Assembly: GCA_024278775.1 (NCBI GenBank)
Contig: JAJRSP010000134.1
Span: 1 to 26,797, forward strand
Reading direction: 5' to 3'
Length of the DNA stretch: 26,797 nucleotides
From: Planctomycetota bacterium
GTDB lineage: Bacteria; Planctomycetota; Phycisphaerae; UBA1845
A program made the translations under genes and the position numbers. Below are positions 16,143 to 23,654 of this stretch, in pieces (within the stretch, counting starts at the first letter, position 1; each line of letters opens with the position of its first letter). Under the pieces are notes generated by a model that was given only the letters and a program-made list of their open reading frames with translations, made no database searches and was not told where the DNA came from.

Positions 16143-16259
16143 CGTGTCGTTTCCGTTGTCATGACGGTGAGATTCTACTTGGATCGGCTGCGCCTTACCA
16201 CGGCCCGTACGTCGCACAAGCGTTCGTTTCAACGCCTACCGTTTCCGACAAAAGAACGC

Positions 16260-16288
16260 TTGACGAAGGCCCGGCGAGGGACTATGTT
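16260..16288 (+). promoter_or_regulatory. Promoter of the arsR-arsM operon
   Basis: TTGACG (16260-16265, 5/6), an exact 17-base spacer, and TATGTT (16283-16288, 4/6). Transcription would start near 16295. The -10 lies inside the inverted repeat at 16281-16296. Confidence 0.6.
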
Positions 16289-16296
16289 TGCATAGT
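16281..16296 (+). promoter_or_regulatory. Putative ArsR operator
   Basis: ACTATG (16281-16286) and CATAGT (16291-16296) form a perfect six-base inverted repeat around TTTG. It covers the -10 and the predicted transcription start of arsR. Known: ArsR/SmtB repressors bind such short dyads over their own promoters and let go on binding arsenite or antimonite. Binding here is inferred. Confidence 0.6.
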
Positions 16297-16324
16297 GACG
16301 CAAATGAGCAAAAGAAGGACCAAG

Positions 16325-16660
16325 GTGGCGAAGAACCCGTGTTGTGTCGGGAAGTTGCTGGACGCTCGGTTTTTTCGGGCGTTGGGTGATCCCAATCGGA
16401 TTGCGCTGTTGGATCGGCTGTCTTCCACCGGTCGACCCTGCTGCGTGTCGGAGTTGTCCGAGTGCTGCCCGACGGATCTATCGGTGACCTCGCGGCACCT
16501 TGTCCTATTGCGAGACGCGGGCATACTCGACGCCGAAAAATGCGGCAAAGAGGTACGCTACACTGTCCGCTTTACCGAACTGGCCGGAAAACTTCGGGCG
16601 ATGGCCGATGCCATTGCCGACTGCTGCCCGCATTCGGGTGGCCACACCAAGGAGAGTTGA
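16325..16660 (+). CDS. arsR: ArsR-family metalloid-responsive repressor
   Basis: 111 residues forming a winged helix: FFRALGDPNRIALLDRL, CCVSELSECCPTDLSVTSRH (helix-turn-helix), LVLLRDAGIL, and the wing CGKEVRYTV. It is Cys-rich: C6-C7 at the N-terminus, C39-C40 and C47-C48 at the recognition helix where classic ArsR uses ELCVCDLC to sense As(III), C73, and C100-C101 near the end. The exact arsenic-binding trio cannot be assigned by eye. Start: GTG 16325 has GAAGGA (16314-16319) five bases upstream and lies after the predicted transcription start. ATG 16304 and GTG 16295 are in frame but lack a ribosome binding site. arsM follows after four bases, so the operon should be induced by arsenite. 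Confidence 0.9.
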   Translation: MAKNPCCVGKLLDARFFRALGDPNRIALLDRLSSTGRPCCVSELSECCPTDLSVTSRHLVLLRDAGILDAEKCGKEVRYTVRFTELAGKLRAMADAIADCCPHSGGHTKES

Positions 16661-16664
16661 ACTA

Positions 16665-17564
16665 ATGAGCAAGAAGGATGACATTCGTGAGTCCGTGTCC
16701 CAGGCCTACGCCGACGCCGTGAACCGCCCGAGCCAAACGCCGGGTCTGTGTTGCGAGCCGGTGCAAAAGGGCGTCGTGGTGAAATCAGCCGGTTACGGCA
16801 AAGAGGAACTGGCCGACCTGCCGGCCGATGCCGTCGAAAACTCCTTCGGCTGTGGGAATCCGCTGGCCTTTAGTGAAGTCAAAACGGGTGAGGTCGTAGT
16901 GGATCTCGGCAGTGGAGCCGGGATCGACGTGCTGATCGCGTCCAAGAAAGTCGGTGATTCCGGTCGGGTCATCGGTATCGACATGACGGATGACATGTTG
17001 GCGCGTGCGCGGGCCAACATCGAAAAAGCCGGCGTGACGAACGCCGAGGTGCGTAAAGGATATATCGAGGCGTTACCGATTGACGATGCTTCGGTGGATT
17101 GGGTCATCTCCAACTGTGTCATCAACCTGTCACCCGACAAGCCGAAGGTGTTCGCGGAGATCGCGCGCGTGCTCAAGCCGGGCGGCAAGATGCTGGTGTC
17201 GGACATAGTGGCCCAGGACTTGCCGGAGGATGTGCTCGCGGATCAGCGGCTCTATTGCAGTTGCGTGTCCGGTGCTATCAGTGAGGCGGATTATGTGCAG
17301 GGCCTGCGCGATGCGGGCATGGACCCCGTCGAGGTGCGCGAACGCATCGTGTATGATGAGTGCCAGCTAGCGGCATTTATCGAATCGGAGATTCCCGCTT
17401 CGAGTGGTGGTGGGTCGGACGAATCGCCCTGTTGTTCCAGCTCTTGCAGTTGTGGCCCCGATGATTCAGCTACATCCAGCACCGGCCCATCCAGTGCAGA
17501 CCTGGCCAAGACCATGCAGGGCAAAATCTGGAGCGCCAAGGTGTTCGCCCAAAAACCGGCGTAG
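16665..17564 (+). CDS. arsM: ArsM, arsenite S-adenosylmethionine methyltransferase
   Basis: ArsM methylates As(III) with SAM to methylated, partly volatile arsenicals. 299 residues: SAM-binding VVVDLGSGAGIDVL (77-90) and GRVIGIDMTDDML, then DWVISNCVINLSPDK, VLKPGGKMLVSDIV and LYCSCVSGAI. The arsenic-binding Cys expected in the family are present: C63 (SFGCGNP), C151 (SNCVIN) and C198/C200 (LYCSC), plus C29-C30 near the N-terminus. The tail (from ~240) is a Ser/Gly/Cys-rich linker with SPCCSSSCSCG, seen in many bacterial ArsMs, then a short conserved end. Start ATG 16665 has AGGAG about ten bases upstream and is four bases from the arsR stop. The frame open from 16500 is only overlap. Confidence 0.95.
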   Translation: MSKKDDIRESVSQAYADAVNRPSQTPGLCCEPVQKGVVVKSAGYGKEELADLPADAVENSFGCGNPLAFSEVKTGEVVVDLGSGAGIDVLIASKKVGDSGRVIGIDMTDDMLARARANIEKAGVTNAEVRKGYIEALPIDDASVDWVISNCVINLSPDKPKVFAEIARVLKPGGKMLVSDIVAQDLPEDVLADQRLYCSCVSGAISEADYVQGLRDAGMDPVEVRERIVYDECQLAAFIESEIPASSGGGSDESPCCSSSCSCGPDDSATSSTGPSSADLAKTMQGKIWSAKVFAQKPA

Positions 17565-17574
17565 CCCTCTGTAG

Positions 17575-17925
17575 ATGGATCTTTCCTCTCTGTCCACCGT
17601 AGGTGAAGGGAAGGGGTGGCGCGTTGATGGTGGTGGCTTGGTGGAGGCGCGTAAGTTGACCATGAAGGCATACCACACAGGCATTCCGCACGACTTGATC
17701 GGTTTGCTTAGAGCGACTGTTATCGCGTCATGTCCGGATGCGATTTTGTGGGTGGGTGCGCGTACGGTGAGCTTCGATTCTCTCCAAGATCGGGATCGGG
17801 TGGTGGGAGCGCTTGTAGATGACTTGAGTGCGCGTGGATTGGACGAGAACGGTGAGGTCAATGACTACGGTCTCAGGATGGACAGGCTGATCGGAATCAT
17901 TGCGGCCACTGGACTCGGTGACTAG
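17575..17925 (+). CDS. Hypothetical protein after arsM
   Basis: I do not recognise this 116-residue frame. It starts ten bases after the arsM stop on the same strand, so it may belong to the operon, but ATG 17575 has no ribosome binding site. ATG 17662 would give 87 residues starting MKAYHTGIPHDLIGLL. The sequence has a normal soluble-protein composition with VIASCPDAILWVGARTVSF and an acidic, helical end (VVGALVDDLSARGLDENGEV), no signal peptide and no membrane segment. Real coding is likely but not certain. Confidence 0.5.
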   Translation: MDLSSLSTVGEGKGWRVDGGGLVEARKLTMKAYHTGIPHDLIGLLRATVIASCPDAILWVGARTVSFDSLQDRDRVVGALVDDLSARGLDENGEVNDYGLRMDRLIGIIAATGLGD

Positions 17926-18055
17926 CCCGGGCGTCGGGAAATGCCTGGCGCTCGGATGCCCATCTTTCGGAGGATGGCCGATCGATGGTGCTATCGAATC
18001 GTGCGTATTCGGGGTTGTCGAGTAGGAATTTCGGGCGTTAGCAAGAGTCCCGTGG

Positions 18056-19165
18056 TTAATACGTGTAGTAGGCGTAGTAGTGGTCGCGGATGGCCCCGTC
18101 ACAGTTGAAGGTGGAGGCAATAATCGCGGCGCGCATCCACATGCCGTTCTTCACCTGGTCCCAGTATTTTGCCTGAGGTAGCGTGTCGATCCGTTCGTCA
18201 ATCTCGCCGCGGCGCGGCAGCGGGTGCATGATGACGAGGTGATCCTTGAAACTCTTGGACATCTCATACGTCAGGCTGTAGCTGGCGTAGTCGATCGACT
18301 TGGATTCGCCGTCGGCGTCCCACTCGTCTTGCATGCGCGTAATGTAGGCCGCATCAATCTCGCCGATCACCGGGCGGATATCGTCGAGTTTTTCATACTC
18401 GATATCGTGTCGTTCGATGTATTCGACAATGTCATCACCAATCTGCAACTCCGGCGGTGCAATAAAGAGAAACCGCATCCCGGAGTATCGACAGAGCAGA
18501 TAGGCCAGCGATCGCACAGTGCGGCCACGTTTTAGATCTCCTGCGAAGGCGATGGTCTTACCCGCGAGCAGATTGGCCGAGTAACGTGGGGTGCTGCGCG
18601 GGCTTTTGGGTTGGGCCATGGATCGGAGCAGCGTGTAGATGTCGAGCATGGCCTGCGTGGGGTGCTGGTCCTTGCCGGAGCCGCCGTTAATCAGCGGGAT
18701 GGGACGCGGCATTTTGTTGAGCATGTTGGCCACGTGCTCGGCGAAGCCCTCGCTCGGGTGACGCATGATGATGAGGTCGAAGTACTGGCTGAGCACGCGA
18801 ATCGTGTCGTCTTCCGACTCACCTTTAACCTCGGAAGAAGTGGATCGGTCTCGGACCTCGTTGTGCGGCATGCCGAGAATCTGGCAGGCGGCCGTAAACG
18901 ACAAAAAGGTTCGCGTGGAGGGCTGAATAAAATAGAGCATCGCCCGGCGGTGGCTCAGCAGCGTGCGAAGAAACTGCGTCCCTTGTCGCGTGTTGGTGAT
19001 GGTGCGAATCATGTCGGACAACTGGCAGAGCTGCTCGATGCTTTGCCGGTCAAACTGCTGGGCCAGTACGACGTGAAACGGTTTGTCGTTTCGGTTGAGC
19101 GCGGCCACGCGCTGTGAGGTGTCATCGGCGTGCTTCATGACCGCGGCGGTTTCTATCGACTGCAT
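18056..19165 (-). CDS. pyrB: Aspartate carbamoyltransferase catalytic protein
   Basis: Joins carbamoyl phosphate and aspartate to carbamoyl aspartate, the committed step of pyrimidine synthesis. 369 residues with the carbamoyl-phosphate loop PSTRT (82-86), the SSEVKGESEDDT segment with the mobile Lys (K114), HPTQ (168-171), GDLKRGRTVRSL, and MHPLPRRGEID. The last motif with the aspartate-loop region supports ATCase over ornithine carbamoyltransferase. It is ~55 residues longer than E. coli PyrB, with an N-terminal extension and an insert near 183-200 (QPKSPRSTPRYSANLLAG). Start ATG 19165 has GGATGG upstream; ATG 19138 is an alternative, and the frame to 19474 is overlap with the upstream gene. 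No pyrI is present. It lies 82 bases downstream of the anti-sigma-like gene on the same strand. Confidence 0.93.
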   Translation of the reverse strand: MQSIETAAVMKHADDTSQRVAALNRNDKPFHVVLAQQFDRQSIEQLCQLSDMIRTITNTRQGTQFLRTLLSHRRAMLYFIQPSTRTFLSFTAACQILGMPHNEVRDRSTSSEVKGESEDDTIRVLSQYFDLIIMRHPSEGFAEHVANMLNKMPRPIPLINGGSGKDQHPTQAMLDIYTLLRSMAQPKSPRSTPRYSANLLAGKTIAFAGDLKRGRTVRSLAYLLCRYSGMRFLFIAPPELQIGDDIVEYIERHDIEYEKLDDIRPVIGEIDAAYITRMQDEWDADGESKSIDYASYSLTYEMSKSFKDHLVIMHPLPRRGEIDERIDTLPQAKYWDQVKNGMWMRAAIIASTFNCDGAIRDHYYAYYTY

Positions 19166-19247
19166 CCCCAAACCATCCGAAAAGCAGACTACTCCGCGGC
19201 GTGGGTCTGCCGAATCACGATCATGCGCAGTCCGACCGTCGGCGGCG

Positions 19248-20012
19248 CTAGGGATCATTCGGAGCGGGCATAGTAGACTCTTTGTGCGCGGCAGTGTCAA
19301 GACGATGCGTCTTGGTGGGGCGTCTTCCACGACGTGGAACGAAGGCTCTTTCGGGGCAATTGTCACCTTCGCAGTCGTCCCCCCGGTAGGCGGGGGGGAT
19401 GGCCGTCGGGTCGCGGTCGCTGGCCAGGGCGGCCTTCGTTTTTTCTTTTTTGGGAATGGTGAGGCTGGTGTCATCGGCCATCTGCATGTTGGGGTCGGTC
19501 AACCCACCACCTGCCCCGTGGCCCGACATAGACCTCAATCCATACAAACCGATCGCGAGGACGATGGCCGCGGCAGTGGTCAGCGAAATCAACTTGGGCG
19601 AACGCCACCACGCTGCTACGGTTTCGGGCCGTCCGATCTGCTCGGTCGTGACCTCCACCCGTCCCGTCATCCGGGCCCCATTCATCAGGGCGGACATGGC
19701 CTGGCGGTTCGCGCGGTTCAGTAGGGACGTCTCCGTATCTTCGGATGCCAATTCCGCCAGACCCCTGGTGACGGCTTGGAGCTCACCGGCCAACGCCCGG
19801 CAACTCGGGCACCGGGAGAGGTGAAACTCAAGCCCCTGGGGTAACGGGCTGCCTGTCCGAAGAGGTTCGTCGTTTATCCGCAGGATTTCATCATCGGCCA
19901 AAAGGATTTCATCATCGGCCAAAAGGATTTCATCATCGGATAGCACCGACATGACCCACACCCGCTTGGGGCAGGTTGATTCCTTTCCCGGCTGATCTGT
20001 AAGCTCGTTCAT
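19248..20012 (-). CDS. Anti-sigma-factor-like membrane protein with HxxxCxxC zinc motif
   Basis: 254 residues. The N-terminal cytoplasmic part carries HLSRCPSC (64-71), the H-x3-C-x2-C of zinc-binding anti-sigma domains, in a helical context (FHLSRCPSCRALAGELQAV). A single transmembrane helix follows (~141-159, LISLTTAAAIVLAIGLYGL), then a polar, basic tail (PRRGRRPTKTHR) outside. Known: such proteins hold an ECF sigma factor at the membrane until a signal arrives. It starts 34 bases after the sigma factor stop, so the pair is almost surely an operon. Start ATG 20012 has GAGGAG nine bases upstream. Before the zinc motif there is a threefold DDEILLA repeat (26-46) encoded by a perfect 21-base tandem repeat. 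Confidence 0.8.
   Translation of the reverse strand: MNELTDQPGKESTCPKRVWVMSVLSDDEILLADDEILLADDEILRINDEPLRTGSPLPQGLEFHLSRCPSCRALAGELQAVTRGLAELASEDTETSLLNRANRQAMSALMNGARMTGRVEVTTEQIGRPETVAAWWRSPKLISLTTAAAIVLAIGLYGLRSMSGHGAGGGLTDPNMQMADDTSLTIPKKEKTKAALASDRDPTAIPPAYRGDDCEGDNCPERAFVPRRGRRPTKTHRLDTAAHKESTMPAPNDP
19882..19939. repeat. 21-base in-frame tandem repeat in the anti-sigma-like gene
   Basis: The 16-base core AGGATTTCATCATCGG occurs at 19882, 19903 and 19924, a period of 21, and the first two units are identical over the whole period. It encodes three DDEIL(LA) units just before the zinc motif. Whole-codon period and identity suggest a recent, length-variable slippage tract. Confidence 0.9.
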
Positions 20013-20046
20013 CAAGAGTGACTCCTCGGAGGCGCGAGATACCGCA

Positions 20047-20736
20047 TCAGTTTTCGACTCCCAGTGTTTTCGCCAGTTGGACCACCGCGTGACGGCGGTA
20101 GACGCGGGCGGTCGTCGGCTCGATTCCCAGTACCCGGCCGATTTCGTCATAGCGTATTCGCGATAAGTCTCTTAAAACAACGACGTTACGTAAATGGGGC
20201 GGTAGATCGCCGATCGCCTTGCGAAGTTGCTCCTTATGGAGCACTTCCGATCCCGGCGTGGAATCTTCCGTCGGGTTGGCGCGTTGCGTTTTTGTCGCGA
20301 CCACATTGTCCCAATGGGCTCCTCGTCGCTGCCGTGTGCGTATCATCTCGATGGCGATGTTGCCGGCCGTTCGGTAGGCGTAGGCCCGTGCGTTTCGCGG
20401 CTCACGGCGTCCCGTCAGTTGGGCGAGCTTGCAGAAACAGTCTTGATAGGCATCCATGACATCAGCTTCTCGACCGAGGATCCTCCAGAGCAGCCTTAGA
20501 ATCCCCGGGCCATCGTCGGTCATCAGACGGACGATCCACCCGTGCCGTGCGTCGCTGTTTTTGTGGGCATCCCGTTCCTGTGGGGTAGTCAGGGCACCTC
20601 GGGCTGTCGCTGGGGCCGCGCCGATCATGCCATCCTGAGACGCGCTGGCCGGGGGAGTGTTAACGCGAGGCGACGACGGCTTTCCCGTCGCGTGCCTCTT
20701 GACTGTGCTTTTGGTCGATGGGTTCACTGTGGCCAT
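20047..20736 (-). CDS. ECF-type RNA polymerase sigma factor
   Basis: 229 residues. Region 2: GILRLLWRILGREADVMDAYQDCFCKLAQL and RNARAYAYRTAGNIAIEMIRTRQRR; region 4: LRKAIGDLPPHLRNVVVLRDLSRIRYDEIGRVLGIEPTTARVYRRHAVVQLAKTL, a helix-turn-helix that reads the -35. The order and spacing are those of ECF sigma-70 proteins. About 70 N-terminal residues before region 2 are low-complexity (Ser/Thr/Pro/Ala-rich), so the start is uncertain. ATG 20736 was chosen; ATG 20628 has AGGA four bases upstream and would remove 36 residues, and a TATAAT lies directly over ATG 20736. It is followed by its presumed anti-sigma factor. Target genes are unknown. Confidence 0.85.
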   Translation of the reverse strand: MATVNPSTKSTVKRHATGKPSSPRVNTPPASASQDGMIGAAPATARGALTTPQERDAHKNSDARHGWIVRLMTDDGPGILRLLWRILGREADVMDAYQDCFCKLAQLTGRREPRNARAYAYRTAGNIAIEMIRTRQRRGAHWDNVVATKTQRANPTEDSTPGSEVLHKEQLRKAIGDLPPHLRNVVVLRDLSRIRYDEIGRVLGIEPTTARVYRRHAVVQLAKTLGVEN

Positions 20737-20925
20737 TATAGCGGTTTGACGATTGATTTGGGCCAACAGGTAGCGTTTTTTCCAGTAGGATCGTGGCCAG
20801 GGGACCTTTTTTTCGGTTTCACCCACTTCCGGATGCCCCATTCTCCGACCCAAGGCCAAGGGTGAATGACTACGGAAACGGTAGCGATTTGGGCGGCAGA
20901 TGGAGTCTGGCAAGCGAAATCCGTC

Positions 20926-20957
20926 CCCCATCCTTCGGGGGCACCCGAAGAATGGGG
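20926..20957. repeat. Intergenic hairpin element with CCCCATTCTTCGGG-like arms
   Basis: CCCCATCCTTCGGG (20926-20939) pairs with CCCGAAGAATGGGG (20944-20957) across a GGCA loop: 14 positions with one C-A mismatch. It lies between the divergent sigma factor and EF-G genes, so it is not a gene-end terminator. Degenerate single-arm copies appear at 20831-20848 and 17954-17971. The remainder of 20737-21161 shows no gene that I can support. Confidence 0.6.
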
Positions 20958-21161
20958 TGCCCGCCGATGGCGTCATAGGTCCGTCCCGGGCTCATCCGTT
21001 TTTGTGCTGGAAACGCCGGCACCGTTCTTGTAGCATGGCAGGTTCCCTTAGCTTGTAGCGGGGCATTCGACGGCACTGTCCGGGTGGCCGATAGAAGGCG
21101 AGCCCGATGGTGTTCGGTTCGACTGACGCTGGTGATTATGCGATCGTCGAAGGAGTAACCG

Positions 21162-23195
21162 ATGGCCGAGTTGGAACCTAGAAACATTCGTAACATCGTC
21201 CTCGCGGGGCACCCGGGTGGCGGTAAGACTTCTCTCGGGGAAGCCCTGTTGTTTAAGACGGGCGTCACCAAACGTTTGGGGAGCGTGCCGGAAAAGACGT
21301 CCGTGCTGGATCACCACGAGGAAGAGCGAGAGAAGCAATCGTCGCATGACTCGGCGGTGTGCTATCTGACGCATGGCGGTTGCCATATCAATCTCGTGGA
21401 TGCGCCGGGGATGGCTGCTTTTTGCGGTCCGGCGATTGCGGCGTTGGGCTCATGCGAAACAGCCGTCATCGTGATTTCGGCGGCCTCCGGAATCCAGGTC
21501 AATACGCGCAAGATGTTTCAGCGCGCGAAGGAGTATGGGCTTGGCATATGGATCGTGATCAATCACATCGACGCGCCGAATGTCGAATTGTCGGAGGTGG
21601 TCGCCTCGGTACAGGAGACGTTCGGCGCTGAGTGCGTGCCGCTGAATCTTCCGTCCGGCAGCGGCAAGTCCGTGGTGGATTGCTTCAAAAACGAATCAGG
21701 GGATGTGGATTTTTCGAGCGTGTCCGATGCCCACACCGCGCTGTTGGAAGCGATCGTTGGTTCCGATGAGGCGCTGATGGATAAATATCTGGGGGGCGAG
21801 CTCACGGACGAGGAGGCGGTGGCCGCGGCTTCTAAGGCGGTGGCCGACGGCGAGCTGATCCCCATTTTGTTTACCGACGCGATACACGACGTTGGGATCG
21901 CGGAGTTTCTCGATGCTTTGCCCACGTTGTGCCCCAGTCCCGTCGACGGAAAAAAACGCACGCTCGTGTCCGATGAGACCGAGACCGAGCTTGTGGCGGA
22001 TGTCAACGCACCCTTCGTGGGGCAGGTGTTCAAAATCAGTACCGATGCCAAGAGCCACATCAAATACCTGAGCATTCGTGTGTTTTCAGGGAAGCTGACC
22101 ACGGATATGCATGTGAAGTCGCAGAAAGAACCCAAGGGGGTTCGTCCGGGGCAGATCACCCGGGCGATCGGCGGGGATCACAGCGAGTTGGAGTCGGGGG
22201 TGGCTGGTGACATCATCACACTGGCCAAGCTCGATTTCAACATCGGTGATGTCATTTACGACAAGCAGGGCGGCACCATTGCGATGCCGGCGTTGCCGGC
22301 ACCGATGTTTGCGCTGGCGTTGGAGTCCAAATCCCACGGCGACGCAGACAAGATCAACGGGGTGTTGAAACGGTTTGCCGAAGAAGACCCTTGCTTTGCG
22401 CTGGATCACAGCGAATCGGGTGAGATGGTGGTTCACGGTGTGGGTGAGTTGCAGATTCGGACGTACCTGCAACGGATGTCCAAACACCACAAGCTGGAGG
22501 TGGACACCAAGCCGCCGCGCATCCCCTACCGTGAAACGATTACGAGTTACGCCAAGGAGATCGAATACACGCACAAGAAACAATCCGGCGGATCGGGACA
22601 GTTTGGTCGGGTCATCATCAATGTCTTGCCAGCCGAGCGCGGGGAAGGCTACGAGTTTGTTGACAAGATCTTCGGCGGGTCCATCGATCAGGCCTACCGC
22701 CCGTCCGTCGATAAGGGGGTTCGGGCCCAGATGGCCGCCGGCGTGCTCGCGGGGTATCCGGTGGTGGATGTCAAGGTAGAACTGATCGACGGCAAGACGC
22801 ATCCGGTGGATAGCAAGGATATTGCGTTTCAGATTGCCGGTCGCGGTGCCTTTCGGGAAGGTTTTATGAAGGCGAAGCCGGTCTTGTTGGAGCCGATCGT
22901 GGATATCGAGGTGACGGTGCCGGCGGAGCACGTGGGTGATATTCAGGGCGATCTCGCGTCTCGTCGCGGGCGACCCCAGGGTCAGGAAATACTCCCGGGT
23001 AACTTCGCCGTTATTAAGGCGGTGGTGCCGTTGGCCGAAGTCGCCGACTACAACTCACGCCTGTCCAGCATCACCGGTGGACAGGGAAGCTACACTATGG
23101 AACTGTCGCATTACGAAAACGTACCCGGCAATGTGCAGCAGCAGATTATCGAACAGCACAAAAAAGAATTGGAGGAGGCTTCCAGCGCGCATTAG
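21162..23195 (+). CDS. Divergent elongation factor G paralog (EF-G-like GTPase)
   Basis: 677 residues with EF-G domains in order: G domain (1-~260), domain II, then III-V (HGVGELQIRTYLQRM, PRIPYRETI, GGSIDQAYRPSVDKGV, PVLLEPIVDIEVTVP, GDLASRRGRPQGQE). The G domain is unusual. G1 is GHPGGGKT (16-23), and the switch I RGITI stretch is replaced by EREKQSSHD. G3 is DAPGM (80-84) where translocating EF-G has DTPGH with a catalytic His, and G4 is NHID (134-137) where NKxD is expected. Known: an EF-G-like clade in many bacteria, distinct from housekeeping fusA, already lacks the His and its role is unclear. This copy adds the loss of the G4 Lys. Start ATG 21162 has AAGGAG six bases upstream. No rpsL, rpsG or tuf are near, which also argues against the main fusA. 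Confidence 0.88.
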   Translation: MAELEPRNIRNIVLAGHPGGGKTSLGEALLFKTGVTKRLGSVPEKTSVLDHHEEEREKQSSHDSAVCYLTHGGCHINLVDAPGMAAFCGPAIAALGSCETAVIVISAASGIQVNTRKMFQRAKEYGLGIWIVINHIDAPNVELSEVVASVQETFGAECVPLNLPSGSGKSVVDCFKNESGDVDFSSVSDAHTALLEAIVGSDEALMDKYLGGELTDEEAVAAASKAVADGELIPILFTDAIHDVGIAEFLDALPTLCPSPVDGKKRTLVSDETETELVADVNAPFVGQVFKISTDAKSHIKYLSIRVFSGKLTTDMHVKSQKEPKGVRPGQITRAIGGDHSELESGVAGDIITLAKLDFNIGDVIYDKQGGTIAMPALPAPMFALALESKSHGDADKINGVLKRFAEEDPCFALDHSESGEMVVHGVGELQIRTYLQRMSKHHKLEVDTKPPRIPYRETITSYAKEIEYTHKKQSGGSGQFGRVIINVLPAERGEGYEFVDKIFGGSIDQAYRPSVDKGVRAQMAAGVLAGYPVVDVKVELIDGKTHPVDSKDIAFQIAGRGAFREGFMKAKPVLLEPIVDIEVTVPAEHVGDIQGDLASRRGRPQGQEILPGNFAVIKAVVPLAEVADYNSRLSSITGGQGSYTMELSHYENVPGNVQQQIIEQHKKELEEASSAH

Positions 23196-23340
23196 GGTTT
23201 CCTCGGTTATTGGGAAAGAGGACGTTTTCTAATGGGGTTCGGCATTCAGATTGCGTGCTGGTGGGGGTCCTTGATCGGCACATCGCCGCCACGAATTCGC
23301 GCCAGCCCTACGCGACTTGATCGAATATGGAGGTGTACCA

Positions 23341-23538
23341 GTGATTTGGGACGTGTTCGTCAAGAGACACCGCACATTTCTCGGAACGGTGGAAGGAGAG
23401 GATCACACCGCAGCAGTTAAGTCGGCATATATTCGTTGGCCGGAGCACGATGTAACGCCCTGCCGGAGGATGATGAAGAAAAGAATCCTCGCCGGCAAAC
23501 TGTTGATACAACCAAAGGATTCGGAAGCGGGAGAATAG
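23341..23538 (+). CDS. Small hypothetical protein
   Basis: 65 residues from GTG 23341, with GGAGG (23329-23333) seven bases upstream. The sequence IWDVFVKRHRTFLGTVEGED followed by HTAAVKSAYIRW looks like a compact beta-beta-alpha unit of the kind seen in small single-domain hypothetical proteins; I cannot name a family. It follows the EF-G paralog by 145 bases on the same strand. No signal peptide or membrane segment. The good ribosome binding site is the main support. Confidence 0.6.
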   Translation: MIWDVFVKRHRTFLGTVEGEDHTAAVKSAYIRWPEHDVTPCRRMMKKRILAGKLLIQPKDSEAGE

Positions 23539-23654
23539 ACGGCTGCCGGGGCAGCGCGACTTCTCACGTTTCGCGTGTCGCCCTACTCGACTTTGCGGCA
23601 GCTTCGCTTGGCGCGGCCAAGGGGGTAGCGCGACAGACGCCGGCACGAATCTCG

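Noticed and set aside
19166..19474. N-terminal extension of PyrB to 19474
   Set aside because: The extension overlaps the end of the anti-sigma-like gene and is Lys/Pro/Arg-rich shadow sequence; ATCases do not need it.
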